Assembly: GCF_023534745.1 (NCBI RefSeq)
Contig: NZ_JAMHJQ010000027.1
Coordinates: 354-48,558, forward strand
Reading direction: 5' to 3'
Length of the DNA: 48,205 nt
DNA from: Streptomyces sp. 35G-GA-8
Lineage (GTDB): Bacteria > Actinomycetota > Actinomycetes > Streptomycetales > Streptomycetaceae
Position 1 is the first letter of the stretch; every line of letters starts with the position of its first letter. This document shows, piece after piece, positions 1 through 10,111 of this stretch. The notes beneath the pieces were generated by a model. That model had not been told where the DNA came from and did no database searches. It was given only the letters and a program-made list of their open reading frames with translations. The position numbers and the translations under genes are program-made.

Positions 1-250
1 GCGTTGACTTTTGGCACGCTGTTGAGTTCTCAAGGAACGGACGCTTCCTTTGTACTCACCCTCTCGGGCTTTCCTCCGGGCTTTTCCCTCCGGTCTTGCG
101 TTTCCGACTCTATCAGACTCTTTCGTGTCCGATTCCCCGTCGGAGCGGGGCCGCCTTCCAGTTCCTCGCTTTCGCGTTTCCCTTTCCAGCGATTCCGACT
201 TTATCAGAGTGATTCGAGTCGGATTCCCACCCGCTTCGGAAGGCTCCAGG
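1..250 (-). promoter_or_regulatory. rRNA operon tandem promoters and 16S leader (operon runs out of the window to the left)
   Basis: Read on the minus strand, the last ~35 bases (35 down to 1) are the leader/spacer motif CCTTGAGAACTCAACAGCG followed by TGCCAAAAGTCAACGC, which I recognise from Streptomyces pre-16S leaders and 16S-23S spacers. Upstream lie two near-repeats of a promoter-like block, about 91 bases apart: TCTGATAAAGTCGGAA with -10 at 203-198, and TCTGATAGAGTCGGAA with -10 at 112-107. Each is preceded by GGGAATC(C/G)GAC. Stable-RNA operons in Streptomyces usually carry several tandem promoters, so this fits. The 16S gene itself is not in the window. No open reading frame here looks real. 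Confidence 0.8.
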
Positions 251-295
251 CATATGATTAACCCGGGTTCCCGTCGAGGTGGAGCCGTAAACGTA

Positions 296-339
296 CTGGA
301 GCGGGGGGCCTCGAAGCAAATCGGGGCCCCCCGCTCCAG
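296..339 (-). terminator. Strong hairpin downstream of RNase J
   Basis: A perfect 15-bp inverted repeat (CTGGAGCGGGGGGCC at 296-310 and its complement at 325-339) with a 14-base loop lies 39 bases beyond the RNase J stop codon. It separates rnj from the rRNA promoters that follow on the same strand. No U-tract is obvious, as is common in Streptomyces. Confidence 0.75.
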
Positions 340-377
340 GTGACACATCGGACGATGCGTCAGATACGCCTGAGGCG

Positions 378-2063
378 TCAGACCTCGACCACCACGGGCA
401 GGATCATCGGGCGCCTGCGGTACGTGTCCGAGACCCACTTGCCCACCGTGCGGCGCACGAGCTGCTGGAGTTGGTGCGGTTCGGCGACACCGTCCGAGGC
501 CGCCTTGCCGATGGCCTCTTCGACCTTGGGCAGTACGGCGGCGAACGCGGTGTCCTCGATACCCGAGCCGCGGGCCTGGAAGTGCGGACCGCCGACGACC
601 TTGCCCGTGGTGGAGTCGACCACCACGAAGACCGAGATGATGCCCTCGTCGCCGAGGATGCGGCGGTCCTTGAGGGAGGTCTCGGTGACATCGCCGACCG
701 ACAGACCGTCCACATACACGTAGCCGGCCTGGACCTTGCCCACGATTCTGGCCCTACCGTCGACCAGGTCGACCACCACGCCGTCCTCCGCGATGACGAT
801 GTGGTCCTTGGGGACCCCGGTCAGCGCGCCCAGTTCGGCGTTGGCGCGCAGATGGCGCCATTCGCCGTGGACCGGCATCAGGTTCTTGGGCTTGCAGATG
901 TTGTAGAAGTACAGGAGCTCGCCGGCCGAGGCATGGCCCGAGACATGGACCTTGGCGTTGCCCTTGTGGACGACGTTCGCGCCCCATCGGGTCAGGCCGT
1001 TGATCACGCGATAGACCGCGTTCTCGTTGCCCGGGATGAGGGACGACGCCAGGATGACCGTGTCGCCCTGGACGATCCGGATCTGGTGATCGCGGTTGGC
1101 CATGCGCGAGAGCGCGGCCATCGGCTCGCCCTGAGAGCCCGTGCAGACCAGGACGACCTCGTGGTCGGGAAGGTCGTCGAGTGTCTTGACGTCGACGACC
1201 AGACCGGCCGGGACCCTGAGATAGCCCAGGTCACGGGCGATGCCCATGTTGCGGACCATCGAGCGGCCGACGAAGGCGACCCTGCGCCCGTACTCGTCGG
1301 CGGCGTCGAGGATCTGCTGGATGCGGTGGACGTGGCTGGCGAAGCTCGCCACGATGATCCGCTTCTGCGCGCTCCCGAAGACCTGTCGCAGGACGTTCGA
1401 GATGTCGCGCTCGGGCGGGACGAAGCCCGGGACCTCCGCGTTGGTGGAGTCCGAGAGCAGCAGATCGATACCCTCCTCGCCGAGCTTGGCGAAGGTGGGC
1501 AGGTCGGTGAGTCGGCGGTCCAGCGGGAGCTGGTCCATCTTGAAGTCGCCGGTGTGCACCGCCATACCCGCGGGTGTGCGGATGGCGACGGCCAGGGCGT
1601 CCGGGATGGAGTGGTTCACCGCGACGAACTCGCAGTCGAACGGGCCGATGCGCTCGCGGTGGCCCTCGGTGACCTCAAGGGTGTACGGGCGGATGCGATG
1701 CTCCTGGAGCTTCGCCTCGATCAGCGCGAGGGTCAGCTTGGAGCCGATCAGCGGGATGTCCGGCTTCAGCCGGAGCAGGAACGGGACACCGCCGATGTGG
1801 TCTTCGTGGCCGTGCGTGAGCACGACCCCGTCGATGTCGTCGAGGCGGTCCCGGATGGTGGTGAAGTCCGGCAGGATCAGGTCGATACCGGGCTGCTCCT
1901 CCTCGGGGAAGAGGACGCCGCAGTCGACGATGAGCAGACGGCCGTTGTACTCGAAGACCGTCATGTTGCGGCCGATCTCGCCCAGACCTCCGAGCGGGGT
2001 GACACGCAGGCCGTTCTTGGGCAGCTTCGGCGGCGCGCCGAGTTCAGGATGCGGATGACTCAA
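378..2063 (-). CDS. rnj: Ribonuclease J
   Basis: This is a metallo-beta-lactamase/beta-CASP ribonuclease, 561 residues and full length for the family. RNase J acts as 5'-3' exonuclease and endonuclease in mRNA decay and rRNA maturation. The zinc-binding HGHEDH motif is at residues 84-89, and a beta-CASP domain and C-terminal domain follow. I chose the TTG start at 2063 because GGAGAG lies 4 bases upstream and the protein then begins MSHPHPELGAPPKLP, as Streptomyces homologues do; an upstream in-frame start at 2120 would add 19 residues of atypical sequence. It lies 161 bp downstream of dapA on the same strand and is closed by the hairpin at 296-339. Family assignment is very secure. Confidence 0.95.
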   Translation of the reverse strand: MSHPHPELGAPPKLPKNGLRVTPLGGLGEIGRNMTVFEYNGRLLIVDCGVLFPEEEQPGIDLILPDFTTIRDRLDDIDGVVLTHGHEDHIGGVPFLLRLKPDIPLIGSKLTLALIEAKLQEHRIRPYTLEVTEGHRERIGPFDCEFVAVNHSIPDALAVAIRTPAGMAVHTGDFKMDQLPLDRRLTDLPTFAKLGEEGIDLLLSDSTNAEVPGFVPPERDISNVLRQVFGSAQKRIIVASFASHVHRIQQILDAADEYGRRVAFVGRSMVRNMGIARDLGYLRVPAGLVVDVKTLDDLPDHEVVLVCTGSQGEPMAALSRMANRDHQIRIVQGDTVILASSLIPGNENAVYRVINGLTRWGANVVHKGNAKVHVSGHASAGELLYFYNICKPKNLMPVHGEWRHLRANAELGALTGVPKDHIVIAEDGVVVDLVDGRARIVGKVQAGYVYVDGLSVGDVTETSLKDRRILGDEGIISVFVVVDSTTGKVVGGPHFQARGSGIEDTAFAAVLPKVEEAIGKAASDGVAEPHQLQQLVRRTVGKWVSDTYRRRPMILPVVVEV

Positions 2064-2224
2064 AAGACTCTCCTCACCACACGCGCCACGTGCCGCGGGG
2101 GCACGTGGCGCGCATGACATTCGTGCACTTGCTGTTGTCTGTGTGGACCGCTGTCGGTGTGGACCGACAGGTCGGTTTGTGTCGATGGATCATGTCTTCG
2201 CGTATTCAGTTGTGAAGTCTGTGA

Positions 2225-3124
2225 TTAGAGCTGTACCCCGCCGGCGGCCAGATCGATCTTGAGCTGAGCGGTTTCATGGTCCGACAGCTCGACGAGCGGG
2301 AGACGCAGCGGGCCGGCCGGCAGCTTCTGCAGGGTGAGCGCGGCCTTGGTGGTGATGACGCCCTGGGTTCGGAACATGCCGGTGAAGACCGGGAGCAGCT
2401 TCTGGTGGATCTCGGTGGCCTTCTGGACGTCACCGGTGAGATGGGCGTCGAGGAGTTCGCGCAGCTCCGGGGTGACCACATGGCCGACCACGGAGACGAA
2501 ACCGACCGCGCCGACCGAGAGCAGCGGGAGGTTGAGCATGTCGTCGCCGGAGTACCAGGCGAGGCCGGACTGGGCGATGGCCCAGCTGGCGCGGCCGAGG
2601 TCGCCCTTGGCGTCCTTGTTGGCGACGATGCGCGGGTGCTGGGCGAGCCGGACGATGGTCTCGGTGTCGATGGGGACCCCGCTGCGGCCCGGGATGTCGT
2701 AGAGCATGACCGGCAGCTCTGTCGCGTCCGCGATGGCGGAGAAGTGCCGGAGAAGGCCCTCCTGCGGCGGCTTGTTGTAGTACGGGGTCACCGCGAGCAG
2801 TCCGTGCGCTCCGGCGCGTTCGGCCGTGCGGGCCAGCTCCAGGCTGTGCCGGGTGTCGTTGGTGCCGACGCCGGCGACGATGTGGGCCCGGTCTCCGACG
2901 GCCTCCAGGACGGCTCGTACCAGCTGCTCTTTCTCCGCGTCACTGGTGGTCGGCGACTCACCGGTGGTGCCGTTCAGGACCAGCCCGTCGTTGCCCGCGT
3001 CCACGAGGTGGAGGGCGAGTCGCTGGGCACCGTCGAGGTCGAGTGCGCCGTCCGCCGTGAAGGGCGTGACCATCGCGGTGAGGACCCGCCCGAAGGGGGT
3101 CTGCGGAGTGGAGATCGGAGCCAT
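2225..3124 (-). CDS. dapA: 4-hydroxy-tetrahydrodipicolinate synthase
   Basis: DapA condenses pyruvate with aspartate semialdehyde at the first committed step of the diaminopimelate/lysine pathway, supplying cell-wall LL-DAP. The 299-residue protein has the whole TIM-barrel fold signature: GTTGES at residues 52-57, the tyrosine of LYDIPGRSG (Y142), and the Schiff-base lysine in ANKDAKG (K170). The ATG at 3124 is preferred; a GTG at 3133 would add three residues, and neither has a strong ribosome-binding site. The gene sits between thyX and rnj, with a hairpin (3186-3223) in the 199-bp gap upstream. A second pathway gene, dapB, lies about 3 kb away. Confidence 0.95.
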   Translation of the reverse strand: MAPISTPQTPFGRVLTAMVTPFTADGALDLDGAQRLALHLVDAGNDGLVLNGTTGESPTTSDAEKEQLVRAVLEAVGDRAHIVAGVGTNDTRHSLELARTAERAGAHGLLAVTPYYNKPPQEGLLRHFSAIADATELPVMLYDIPGRSGVPIDTETIVRLAQHPRIVANKDAKGDLGRASWAIAQSGLAWYSGDDMLNLPLLSVGAVGFVSVVGHVVTPELRELLDAHLTGDVQKATEIHQKLLPVFTGMFRTQGVITTKAALTLQKLPAGPLRLPLVELSDHETAQLKIDLAAGGVQL

Positions 3125-3185
3125 GGGTAACACGCTACTCGCTGCTCAGCTCACCGTGTCCCTTTGGGGGACGGGACAGGAGGAG

Positions 3186-3223
3186 CCCGGCACTGCCTGC
3201 TCGGGGGTTCAAGCAGTGCCGGG
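3186..3223 (-). terminator. Hairpin between thyX and dapA
   Basis: Inverted repeat CCCGGCACTGC (3186-3196) and GCAGTGCCGGG (3213-3223), an 11-bp perfect stem with a 16-base loop, lies 100 bases past the thyX stop. It probably ends the thyX transcript, which would leave dapA with its own promoter in 3125-3185. Confidence 0.65.
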
Positions 3224-3323
3224 TCCGTTTGATCAGCCTAGATGAAGTTCTCGAAACGCCGCAATCCGGACACTTCACTCGGCCGACCGTACATCTGTGC
3301 TCCGGACACGCCCGGAGGCTCTG

Positions 3324-4061
3324 CTAAGGCGCCACCCGGCCGTTCGCGTTGAAGGCCGCGTGGGTCAGCGGCATGAGCTTCGCCCAGTGCTGCTCCATCC
3401 GCTCTCCGACCATCTCGATCTCCCGCTGGGGGAAGGACGGGGTCTTCGCCTGCTCGTGCTGGGTGCGCAGGCCGAGGAAGTGCATCAGCGAGCGTGCGTT
3501 GCAGGTGGCGTACATCGAGGAGAAGAGCCCGACGGGCAGCACGGCACGGGCCACCTCGCGGGCCACCCCCGCGGCCAGCATCTCCTGGTACGCCTCGTAC
3601 GCCCGTACGTAGGAGTCCTCCATGACGCCGCTGGTCAGCTCCCGCTGCTCGCGGGTGCCGTCGACGAACACGTACTTCCCCGGACGGCCCTCCTGGACGA
3701 GCTTGCGCGACGCGTCGGGCACGTAGAAGACCGGCTGGAGCTCGCGGTAGCGGCCGGACTCCTCGTTGTACGACCAGCCCACGCGGTGCCGCATGAACTC
3801 GCGGAAGACGAAGATCGGGGCGCTGATGAAGAAGGTCATCGAGTTGTGCTCGAAGGGGCTGCCGTGGCGGTCCCGCATCAGGAAATTGATGAGCCCCTTC
3901 GACCGCTCGGGGTCCTTCGAGAGCTCTTCCAGGGACTGCTCGCCGGCGGTGGAGACGCGCGCGGCCCACAGCACATCGGAGTCTCCGGCGGCGTGCTTGA
4001 CCAGCTCGACGGTGACATCGCTGCGGAAGCTCGGTTTGGTCTCGGTGGGGGTGTCGCTCAC
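3324..4061 (-). CDS. thyX: FAD-dependent thymidylate synthase
   Basis: ThyX converts dUMP to dTMP using methylenetetrahydrofolate, NADPH and FAD, and is unrelated to ThyA. The family signature RHRxxSxNxxSxR is present as RHRVGWSYNEESGR at residues 91-104. Length is 245 residues, normal for actinobacteria. The GTG start at 4061 has GGAAGG about 9 bases upstream. It is divergent from the small membrane protein at 4276, with a 214-bp shared upstream region. Identification is secure. Confidence 0.95.
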   Translation of the reverse strand: MSDTPTETKPSFRSDVTVELVKHAAGDSDVLWAARVSTAGEQSLEELSKDPERSKGLINFLMRDRHGSPFEHNSMTFFISAPIFVFREFMRHRVGWSYNEESGRYRELQPVFYVPDASRKLVQEGRPGKYVFVDGTREQRELTSGVMEDSYVRAYEAYQEMLAAGVAREVARAVLPVGLFSSMYATCNARSLMHFLGLRTQHEQAKTPSFPQREIEMVGERMEQHWAKLMPLTHAAFNANGRVAP

Positions 4062-4275
4062 CGGCGGGGTCCTTCCATTCGCATCGCACGGGCGGCGCCC
4101 ACTCTACGGCTCGCCACTGACAGCGATGGACGGGCCGACCTTCCACGATGTTCGTTGGTCAATTCGGGGAATTCGGGCACCGAATGGCGCGATTGTTCGT
4201 CTCACTCAGTAGCGGCTGGGCATCAGCCGACACACCAGCGTCGTTCCATCACAAGATCACAAGGAGAGTCCCTCC

Positions 4276-4515
4276 ATGTTCCGCCGGCGAGAGGCCGTCC
4301 CGTTCGCATTCGTCGCCGAGGCCGACAGCTTCCGCAGTAACGTCACACCCCCGCCCAAACAGCGGGTCAGTACATCCGAGCTCGTCAGCCGGGCCCTGAT
4401 CGGGCTGACCGTCGCCGCCGGATTCACCGGCGCGCTGCTCTTCGGGCTGCCGTCCCTGGAGACGAATCAGTCGTCCGGGCATACGCAGCAGTCCGAGGCC
4501 GCACAGGGCCGCTGA
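4276..4515 (+). CDS. Small single-pass membrane protein, function unknown
   Basis: A 79-residue protein with a good ribosome-binding site (AAGGAG 9 bases before the ATG). It has a polar N-terminus rich in arginine and proline, one hydrophobic stretch at about residues 36-58 (VSRALIGLTVAAGFTGALLF), and a short polar glutamine/serine tail. I recognise no domain. It is the first gene after the divergent thyX promoter region and is followed by its own terminator hairpin, so it is probably monocistronic. Coding status rests on the ribosome-binding site, the G+C-rich third positions and the membrane segment. Confidence 0.75.
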   Translation: MFRRREAVPFAFVAEADSFRSNVTPPPKQRVSTSELVSRALIGLTVAAGFTGALLFGLPSLETNQSSGHTQQSEAAQGR

Positions 4516-4520
4516 CTCGT

Positions 4521-4543
4521 CCGGACCCCCTGGGGTGGTCCGG
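4521..4543 (+). terminator. Hairpin after the small membrane protein
   Basis: CCGGACC (4521-4527) and GGTCCGG (4537-4543) flank a loop that can pair further (CCC/GGG). It starts 6 bases after the stop codon at 4515. Confidence 0.5.
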
Positions 4544-4609
4544 TCGGGTCGGTGATCGGTAGCCTCACCGGGCATAGCAATCGAGCGTGCTTGTGAGTGA
4601 GGATCAGTC

Positions 4610-5155
4610 GTGCCCCTGCCCTTCTTGACGGCCGACCGGGCTTTTGACGCGACCGATGACGTCGCCCTGCCCTTCGACGATCATGATCATTGGCGGCGTC
4701 CGTACCGCCCAGGCCCCTGGCGCGTGGTGGCGGCGGCGCTGCTTCTGCTGCTCGCCTCGTTCGTTCTGCTCGCGGCGATGATCATCGCGTTCGCGGGCGC
4801 TCTGTCGGGTGCGACAGTCTGTTTGGTGGTCGCCGCGGTGGGGATCGCCGTCGCTCTGCGCCTGCTGCGCATGGGCGCGTGGGTCAGCCGGCACGGTGTA
4901 CGCCGGGTGGGGCTGCTGCTGACGAAGACCGTGCCCTGGAACCAGATCACGGCCGTACGCACCGTCCAGCAGCCGGTGCGCTGGCTCGGGCTGCCGCGCA
5001 CCGTCCAGGGGCAGGCGCTCGTCGTCGCCCGCCGGCAGGGTGAGCCGATTCAGCTGCTCACCGACCACAACGCGGACTTCCTGTCGCGTGGTGAGGCGTT
5101 CGACCGGGCCGCCGACACCGTGGAGGCCTGGGGCGACGAGTACCGCGGCGTCTGA
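4610..5155 (+). CDS. PH-domain-type membrane protein
   Basis: A 181-residue protein starting at GTG (4610), with GAGGATC just upstream. Two adjacent hydrophobic segments at about residues 38-60 and 65-85 form a hairpin in the membrane. They are followed by a cytoplasmic-type region (about 95-150: RRVGLLLTKTVPWNQITAVR ... LVVARRQGEPIQLL) that has the layout of the bacterial PH-like domains found after paired transmembrane helices. The exact role of these proteins is unknown. It is convergent with the gene at 5252, with a strong shared hairpin between them. Confidence 0.8.
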   Translation: MPLPFLTADRAFDATDDVALPFDDHDHWRRPYRPGPWRVVAAALLLLLASFVLLAAMIIAFAGALSGATVCLVVAAVGIAVALRLLRMGAWVSRHGVRRVGLLLTKTVPWNQITAVRTVQQPVRWLGLPRTVQGQALVVARRQGEPIQLLTDHNADFLSRGEAFDRAADTVEAWGDEYRGV

Positions 5156-5192
5156 CGCCGTCGTACCGGCCGTAAGGGCGGTAGAGCGGTTC

Positions 5193-5228
5193 GAGCGGGG
5201 TCCGGCCATGGCAGGCCGGGCCCCGCTC
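5193..5228. terminator. Bidirectional terminator between convergent genes
   Basis: GAGCGGGGTCCGGCC (5193-5207) pairs with GGCCGGGCCCCGCTC (5214-5228), a 15-bp stem with one G-U type position and a 6-base loop. It lies between the convergent genes ending at 5155 (plus) and 5252 (minus), so it can serve both. Confidence 0.8.
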
Positions 5229-5251
5229 CGCTGTGCCCGCTCCTCGAAACG

Positions 5252-5704
5252 TCAGGCCCGTACGGGTTTGCCGTCACGGAGCGCGATGGCCCGCTGCATG
5301 GCTTTGCGGGCGCGGGGGGTGTCCCGGGCGTCGTGGTAGGCGATCGCGAGCCGGAACCAGCAGCGCCAGTCGTCGGGCGAGTCCTCGGTCTCGGCGCGGC
5401 GCTCGGCGAAGACGGCGTCCGCGGAGTCGCGGTCGATCCGGCCCCCGGCCGTACGGACCAGGGTGTCGACCGGCAGGCCGCCCTCGGCGTCGAGCTCCGC
5501 CGCGAGCCGGTTGGCCCGGGCGACGAACTGGGTGTTCTTCCAGAGGAACCAGATACCGATGAGCGGCAGGACCAGCACGGCGATACCGAAGGTGATGGTG
5601 AGCGCCGTGCCCTGCTCGATCAGCAGCACGCCCCGGCTGCCGACAAGGACGAAGTAGACGACCAGAACGGCGGCCGTGACGCAGTAGGTGATCTTCGCAC
5701 GCAT
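5252..5704 (-). CDS. Membrane protein with C-terminal TPR-like region
   Basis: A 150-residue protein with two N-terminal hydrophobic segments (about residues 5-25 and 33-56). A soluble C-terminal region follows, whose last ~40 residues (WRCWFRLAIAYHDARDTPRA RKAMQRAIAL) have the spacing of a tetratricopeptide repeat. It begins only 4 bases after the dapB stop, has a weak ribosome-binding site (GAGCTGA), and is therefore probably translated from the pnp-M16-dapB transcript. No function can be assigned from sequence. Confidence 0.8.
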   Translation of the reverse strand: MRAKITYCVTAAVLVVYFVLVGSRGVLLIEQGTALTITFGIAVLVLPLIGIWFLWKNTQFVARANRLAAELDAEGGLPVDTLVRTAGGRIDRDSADAVFAERRAETEDSPDDWRCWFRLAIAYHDARDTPRARKAMQRAIALRDGKPVRA

Positions 5705-5708
5705 GGGG

Positions 5709-6503
<795 letters not shown>

Positions 6504-7880
6504 TCAGGAGACCACGTCGTCGAGGCGGTCCGCCTGCTTGTCCTTGAGGGGTCCGATGACGGACAGCGAGGGACGGTGTCCCAGTACGTCGCGGGCGACC
6601 GCGCGTACGTCGTCGGGGGTGACGGCGGATATCCGCCCCAGCATGTCGTCCACGGACATCTGGGCGCCCCAGCACAGCTCGCTCTTGCCGATCCGGTTCA
6701 TCAGCGCGCCGGTGTCCTCAAGACCGAGGACGGTGGAGCCGGAGAGCTGGCCGATGGCGCGGCCGATCTCCTCGTCGCTGAGCCCTTCCTCGGCGGCCCG
6801 GTCGAGCTCGTCGCGGCAGATCTTCAGGACGTCGTGGACCTGGCTGGGCCGGCAGCCCGCGTAGACCCCGAAGAGACCGCAGTCGGCGAAGCCCGAGGTG
6901 TACGAGTAGACGCTGTAGGCGAGCCCGCGCTTCTCCCGTACCTCCTGGAAGAGCCGTGAGCTCATGCCGCCGCCGAGGGCGGTGTTCAGGACGCCCAGCG
7001 CCCAGCGGCGCTCGTCGGTGCGCGCCAGGCCCGGCATGCCGAGCACGACATGGGCCTGCTCGGTCTTGCGGTTCAGCAGGTCGACCCGGCCCGCGGTGCG
7101 CACGGCGCGGCTGCCGTCGCGGGGCGCCAGGGGCGCGGCGTCCGTACGGGACAGGGCGCCGGCCTTCTCGAACGCCTTGCGGACCTGCCGTACCACCGTG
7201 GCGTGGTCGATGTTGCCCGCGGCGGCGACGATGAGACGCGTCGGGTCGTAGTGCTTCTTGTAGAAGCGGGCGATCCGGTCGCGGTCGAGGTCATTGATGG
7301 TGTCGACGGTACCGAGCACCGGCCGGCCGAGGGGGGAGTCGCCGAACATGGTCTTCGCGAACAGGTCGTGCACGCAGTCGCCCGGGTCGTCCTCGGTCAT
7401 GGCGATCTCTTCGAGGATCACCCCGCGCTCGGCGTCGACGTCGGTGGCCTCGATGAGCGAGCCGGTGAGCATGTCGCAGACGACATCGATGGCCAGCGGC
7501 AGATCGGTGTCGAGGACCCGCGCGTAGTAGCAGGTGTACTCCTTCGCCGTGAAGGCGTTCATCTCGCCGCCGACCGCGTCGATGGCGGAGGAGATGTCGA
7601 GGGCGCTGCGCCGGCGCGTGCCCTTGAAGAGGAGGTGCTCCAGATAGTGCGTGGCGCCGTTGAGCGCCGGGGTCTCGTCGCGGGAACCGACCTGCACCCA
7701 GATCCCGAAGGTCGCGGAGCGTACCGACGGGAGGGTTTCGGTGACGACGCGCAGGCCGCCGGGGAGGGTCGTACGCCGGACCGTACCGATGCCGTTCTCG
7801 CCCTTGAGCAGGGTTTGGGTACGGGCGACGGCCCGCGCCTCCGAGGAGGTGCGGGCCGTCGCCCTGGTGCTGGCTGTCAC
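6504..7880 (-). CDS. M16 family zinc metallopeptidase (processing-peptidase type)
   Basis: A 458-residue insulinase-like protein with the inverted zinc motif HxxEH (HYLEH at residues 78-82) and the downstream acidic segment [11 protein letters not shown] that supplies the third ligand. The second half is the inactive M16 repeat. This single-chain form resembles bacterial homologues of mitochondrial processing peptidase; its physiological substrate is not known. The GTG start overlaps the pnp stop by 4 bases (GTGA), so it is translationally coupled to PNPase. That conserved pairing suggests a link to RNA or translation functions, but this is inference. Confidence 0.92.
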   Translation of the reverse strand: MTASTRATARTSSEARAVARTQTLLKGENGIGTVRRTTLPGGLRVVTETLPSVRSATFGIWVQVGSRDETPALNGATHYLEHLLFKGTRRRSALDISSAIDAVGGEMNAFTAKEYTCYYARVLDTDLPLAIDVVCDMLTGSLIEATDVDAERGVILEEIAMTEDDPGDCVHDLFAKTMFGDSPLGRPVLGTVDTINDLDRDRIARFYKKHYDPTRLIVAAAGNIDHATVVRQVRKAFEKAGALSRTDAAPLAPRDGSRAVRTAGRVDLLNRKTEQAHVVLGMPGLARTDERRWALGVLNTALGGGMSSRLFQEVREKRGLAYSVYSYTSGFADCGLFGVYAGCRPSQVHDVLKICRDELDRAAEEGLSDEEIGRAIGQLSGSTVLGLEDTGALMNRIGKSELCWGAQMSVDDMLGRISAVTPDDVRAVARDVLGHRPSLSVIGPLKDKQADRLDDVVS

Positions 7881-10111
7881 TTCGCGGCTTCGTCCTTCGC
7901 CTCTTCGGACTCTCCGGCTTCTCCGGCCTCTTCACCCTCGATGACGGGGATCAGGGAGAGCTTGCCGCGCTGGTCGATCTCGGCGATCTCGACCTGGACC
8001 TTCTGGCCCACGCCGAGGACGTCCTCGACGTTCTCCACGCGCTTGCCGCCGGCGAGCTTGCGGATCTGCGAGATGTGCAGCAGACCGTCCTTGCCCGGGA
8101 GCAGCGACACGAACGCACCGAAGGTGGTGGTCTTGACGACCGTGCCCAGGTAGCGCTCGCCGACCTCCGGCATGGTCGGGTTGGCGATGCCGTTGATCGT
8201 GGCGCGGGCGGCCTCGGCGGCCGGTCCGTCGGCGGCACCGATGTAGATCGTGCCGTCGTCCTCGATCGTGATGTCGGCGCCGGTGTCCTCCTGGATCTGG
8301 TTGATCATCTTGCCCTTGGGGCCGATGACCTCACCGATCTTGTCCACCGGGATCTTGACGGTGATGATCCGCGGGGCGTTCGGGGACATCTCGTCCGGGA
8401 CGTCGATGGCCTCGTTCATCACATCGAGGATGTGGAGGCGGGCGTCGCGGGCCTGCTTCAGCGCGGCGGCCAGGACCGAGGCGGGGATGCCGTCGAGCTT
8501 GGTGTCGAGCTGGAGCGCGGTGACGAAGGTCTTCGTACCGGCGACCTTGAAGTCCATGTCGCCGTAGGCGTCCTCCGCACCGAGGATGTCGGTGAGGGCG
8601 ACGTAGTGCGTCTTGCCGTCGATCTCCTGCGAGATCAGACCCATGGCGATACCGGCGACGGGGGCCTTGAGCGGCACACCGGCGTTCAGCAGCGACATGG
8701 TGGAGGCGCAGACCGAGCCCATGGACGTCGAGCCGTTGGAGCCCAGCGCCTCGGAGACCTGGCGGATCGCGTACGGGAACTCCTCGCGCGTCGGCAGCAC
8801 CGGCACGATCGCGCGCTCGGCGAGCGCGCCATGGCCGATCTCGCGGCGCTTCGGGGAGCCGACGCGGCCGGTCTCACCGACAGAGTAGGGCGGGAAGTTG
8901 TAGTTGTGCATGTAGCGCTTGCGGGTCACCGGCGAGAGGGTGTCCAGCTGCTGCTCCATGCGGAGCATGTTGAGGGTGGTGACGCCCAGGATCTGGGTCT
9001 CGCCACGCTCGAACAGCGCCGAGCCGTGTACGCGCGGGATGGCCTCGACCTCGGCGGCGAGCGTACGGATGTCCGTGACGCCGCGGCCGTCGATACGGAC
9101 CTTGTCCTTGATGACGCGCTCGCGCACCAGGGACTTGGTCAGCGCGCGGTAGGCGCCGGAGATCTCCTTCTCGCGGCCTTCGAACTGCGGGAGCAGCTTC
9201 TCGGCGGCGAGCTCCTTGACGCGGTCGAGCTCGGCCTCGCGGTCCTGCTTGCCGGGGATGGTGAGCGCCTGGGACAGCTCGCTCTTGACGGCGGCGGTCA
9301 GGGCCTCCAGGACGTCGTCCTGGTAGTCGAGGAAGACCTGGAACTCGCCGGTGGGCTTGGCGGCCTTGGCGGCGAGGTCGGACTGGGCCTTGCACAGCGC
9401 CTTGATGAAGGGCTTCGCGGCTTCCAGACCAGCGGCGACGATCTCCTCGGTGGGAGCCTCGGCGCCGTCCTTGACGAGCTGGATGGTCTTCTCGGTGGCC
9501 TCCGCCTCGACCATCATGATCGCAACATCGCCGTCGTCCAGGACACGGCCGGCGACGACCATGTCGAAGACGGCGTCCTCCAGCTCGGTGTGGGTCGGGA
9601 AGGCGACCCACTGGCCCTTGATCAGGGCGACACGCGTGCCGCCGACCGGGCCGGAGAAGGGCAGGCCGGCCAGCTGCGTGGAGCAGGAGGCGGCGTTGAT
9701 GGCGACCACGTCGTACAGGTGGTCGGGGTTGAGCGCCATGATCGTCTCGACGATCTGGATCTCGTTGCGCAGGCCCTTCTTGAAGGACGGGCGCAGCGGG
9801 CGGTCGATCAGGCGGCAGGTGAGGATCGCGTCCTCGGACGGCCGGCCCTCCCGGCGGAAGAAGGAGCCGGGGATCTTGCCGGCCGCGTACATCCGCTCCT
9901 CGACGTCCACCGTCAGGGGGAAGAAGTCGAGCTGGTCCTTGGGCTTCTTGGAGGCGGTGGTGGCCGACAGCACCATGGTGTCGTCGTCCAGGTAGGCCAC
10001 GGCGGAACCGGCGGCCTGCTTGGCGAGCCGTCCCGTCTCGAAGCGGATGGTGCGGGTGCCGAAGGTTCCGTTGTCGATAACGGCCTCGGCGTAGTGGGTC
10101 TCGTTCTCCAC
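7877..10111 (-). CDS. pnp: Polyribonucleotide nucleotidyltransferase (PNPase)
   Basis: PNPase degrades RNA 3'-5' by phosphorolysis and, in Streptomyces, also adds heteropolymeric tails. The 744-residue protein has two RNase PH domains, with the second core containing the conserved FxRGETQxLGV-like segment ([13 protein letters not shown]). It ends in a KH domain ([15 protein letters not shown]) and an S1 domain ([26 protein letters not shown]). The GTG start at 10111 has GAGGAG 9 bases upstream. It is second in the classical rpsO-pnp operon, preceded by a 344-bp intergenic region with hairpins. The older Streptomyces name gpsI refers to the same gene. Confidence 0.97.
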   Translation of the reverse strand: MENETHYAEAVIDNGTFGTRTIRFETGRLAKQAAGSAVAYLDDDTMVLSATTASKKPKDQLDFFPLTVDVEERMYAAGKIPGSFFRREGRPSEDAILTCRLIDRPLRPSFKKGLRNEIQIVETIMALNPDHLYDVVAINAASCSTQLAGLPFSGPVGGTRVALIKGQWVAFPTHTELEDAVFDMVVAGRVLDDGDVAIMMVEAEATEKTIQLVKDGAEAPTEEIVAAGLEAAKPFIKALCKAQSDLAAKAAKPTGEFQVFLDYQDDVLEALTAAVKSELSQALTIPGKQDREAELDRVKELAAEKLLPQFEGREKEISGAYRALTKSLVRERVIKDKVRIDGRGVTDIRTLAAEVEAIPRVHGSALFERGETQILGVTTLNMLRMEQQLDTLSPVTRKRYMHNYNFPPYSVGETGRVGSPKRREIGHGALAERAIVPVLPTREEFPYAIRQVSEALGSNGSTSMGSVCASTMSLLNAGVPLKAPVAGIAMGLISQEIDGKTHYVALTDILGAEDAYGDMDFKVAGTKTFVTALQLDTKLDGIPASVLAAALKQARDARLHILDVMNEAIDVPDEMSPNAPRIITVKIPVDKIGEVIGPKGKMINQIQEDTGADITIEDDGTIYIGAADGPAAEAARATINGIANPTMPEVGERYLGTVVKTTTFGAFVSLLPGKDGLLHISQIRKLAGGKRVENVEDVLGVGQKVQVEIAEIDQRGKLSLIPVIEGEEAGEAGESEEAKDEAAK

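Noticed and set aside
1-35. Possible 16S rRNA 5' end inside the window
   Set aside because: The sequence stops within the leader motif; the start of mature 16S is not reached, so no rRNA gene is reported.
471-2117. Long open frame on the plus strand opposite RNase J
   Set aside because: It has no ribosome-binding site and no recognisable domain. It is explained by the G+C-rich third positions of the opposite gene. The same applies to 8075-10114 (plus), 12412-15450 (minus), 5688-6959 (plus) and 36370-37566 (minus).
3238-4146. 302-codon minus frame overlapping thyX
   Set aside because: Arginine/alanine-rich shadow of thyX in another frame. The ThyX signature and ribosome-binding site show which frame is real.
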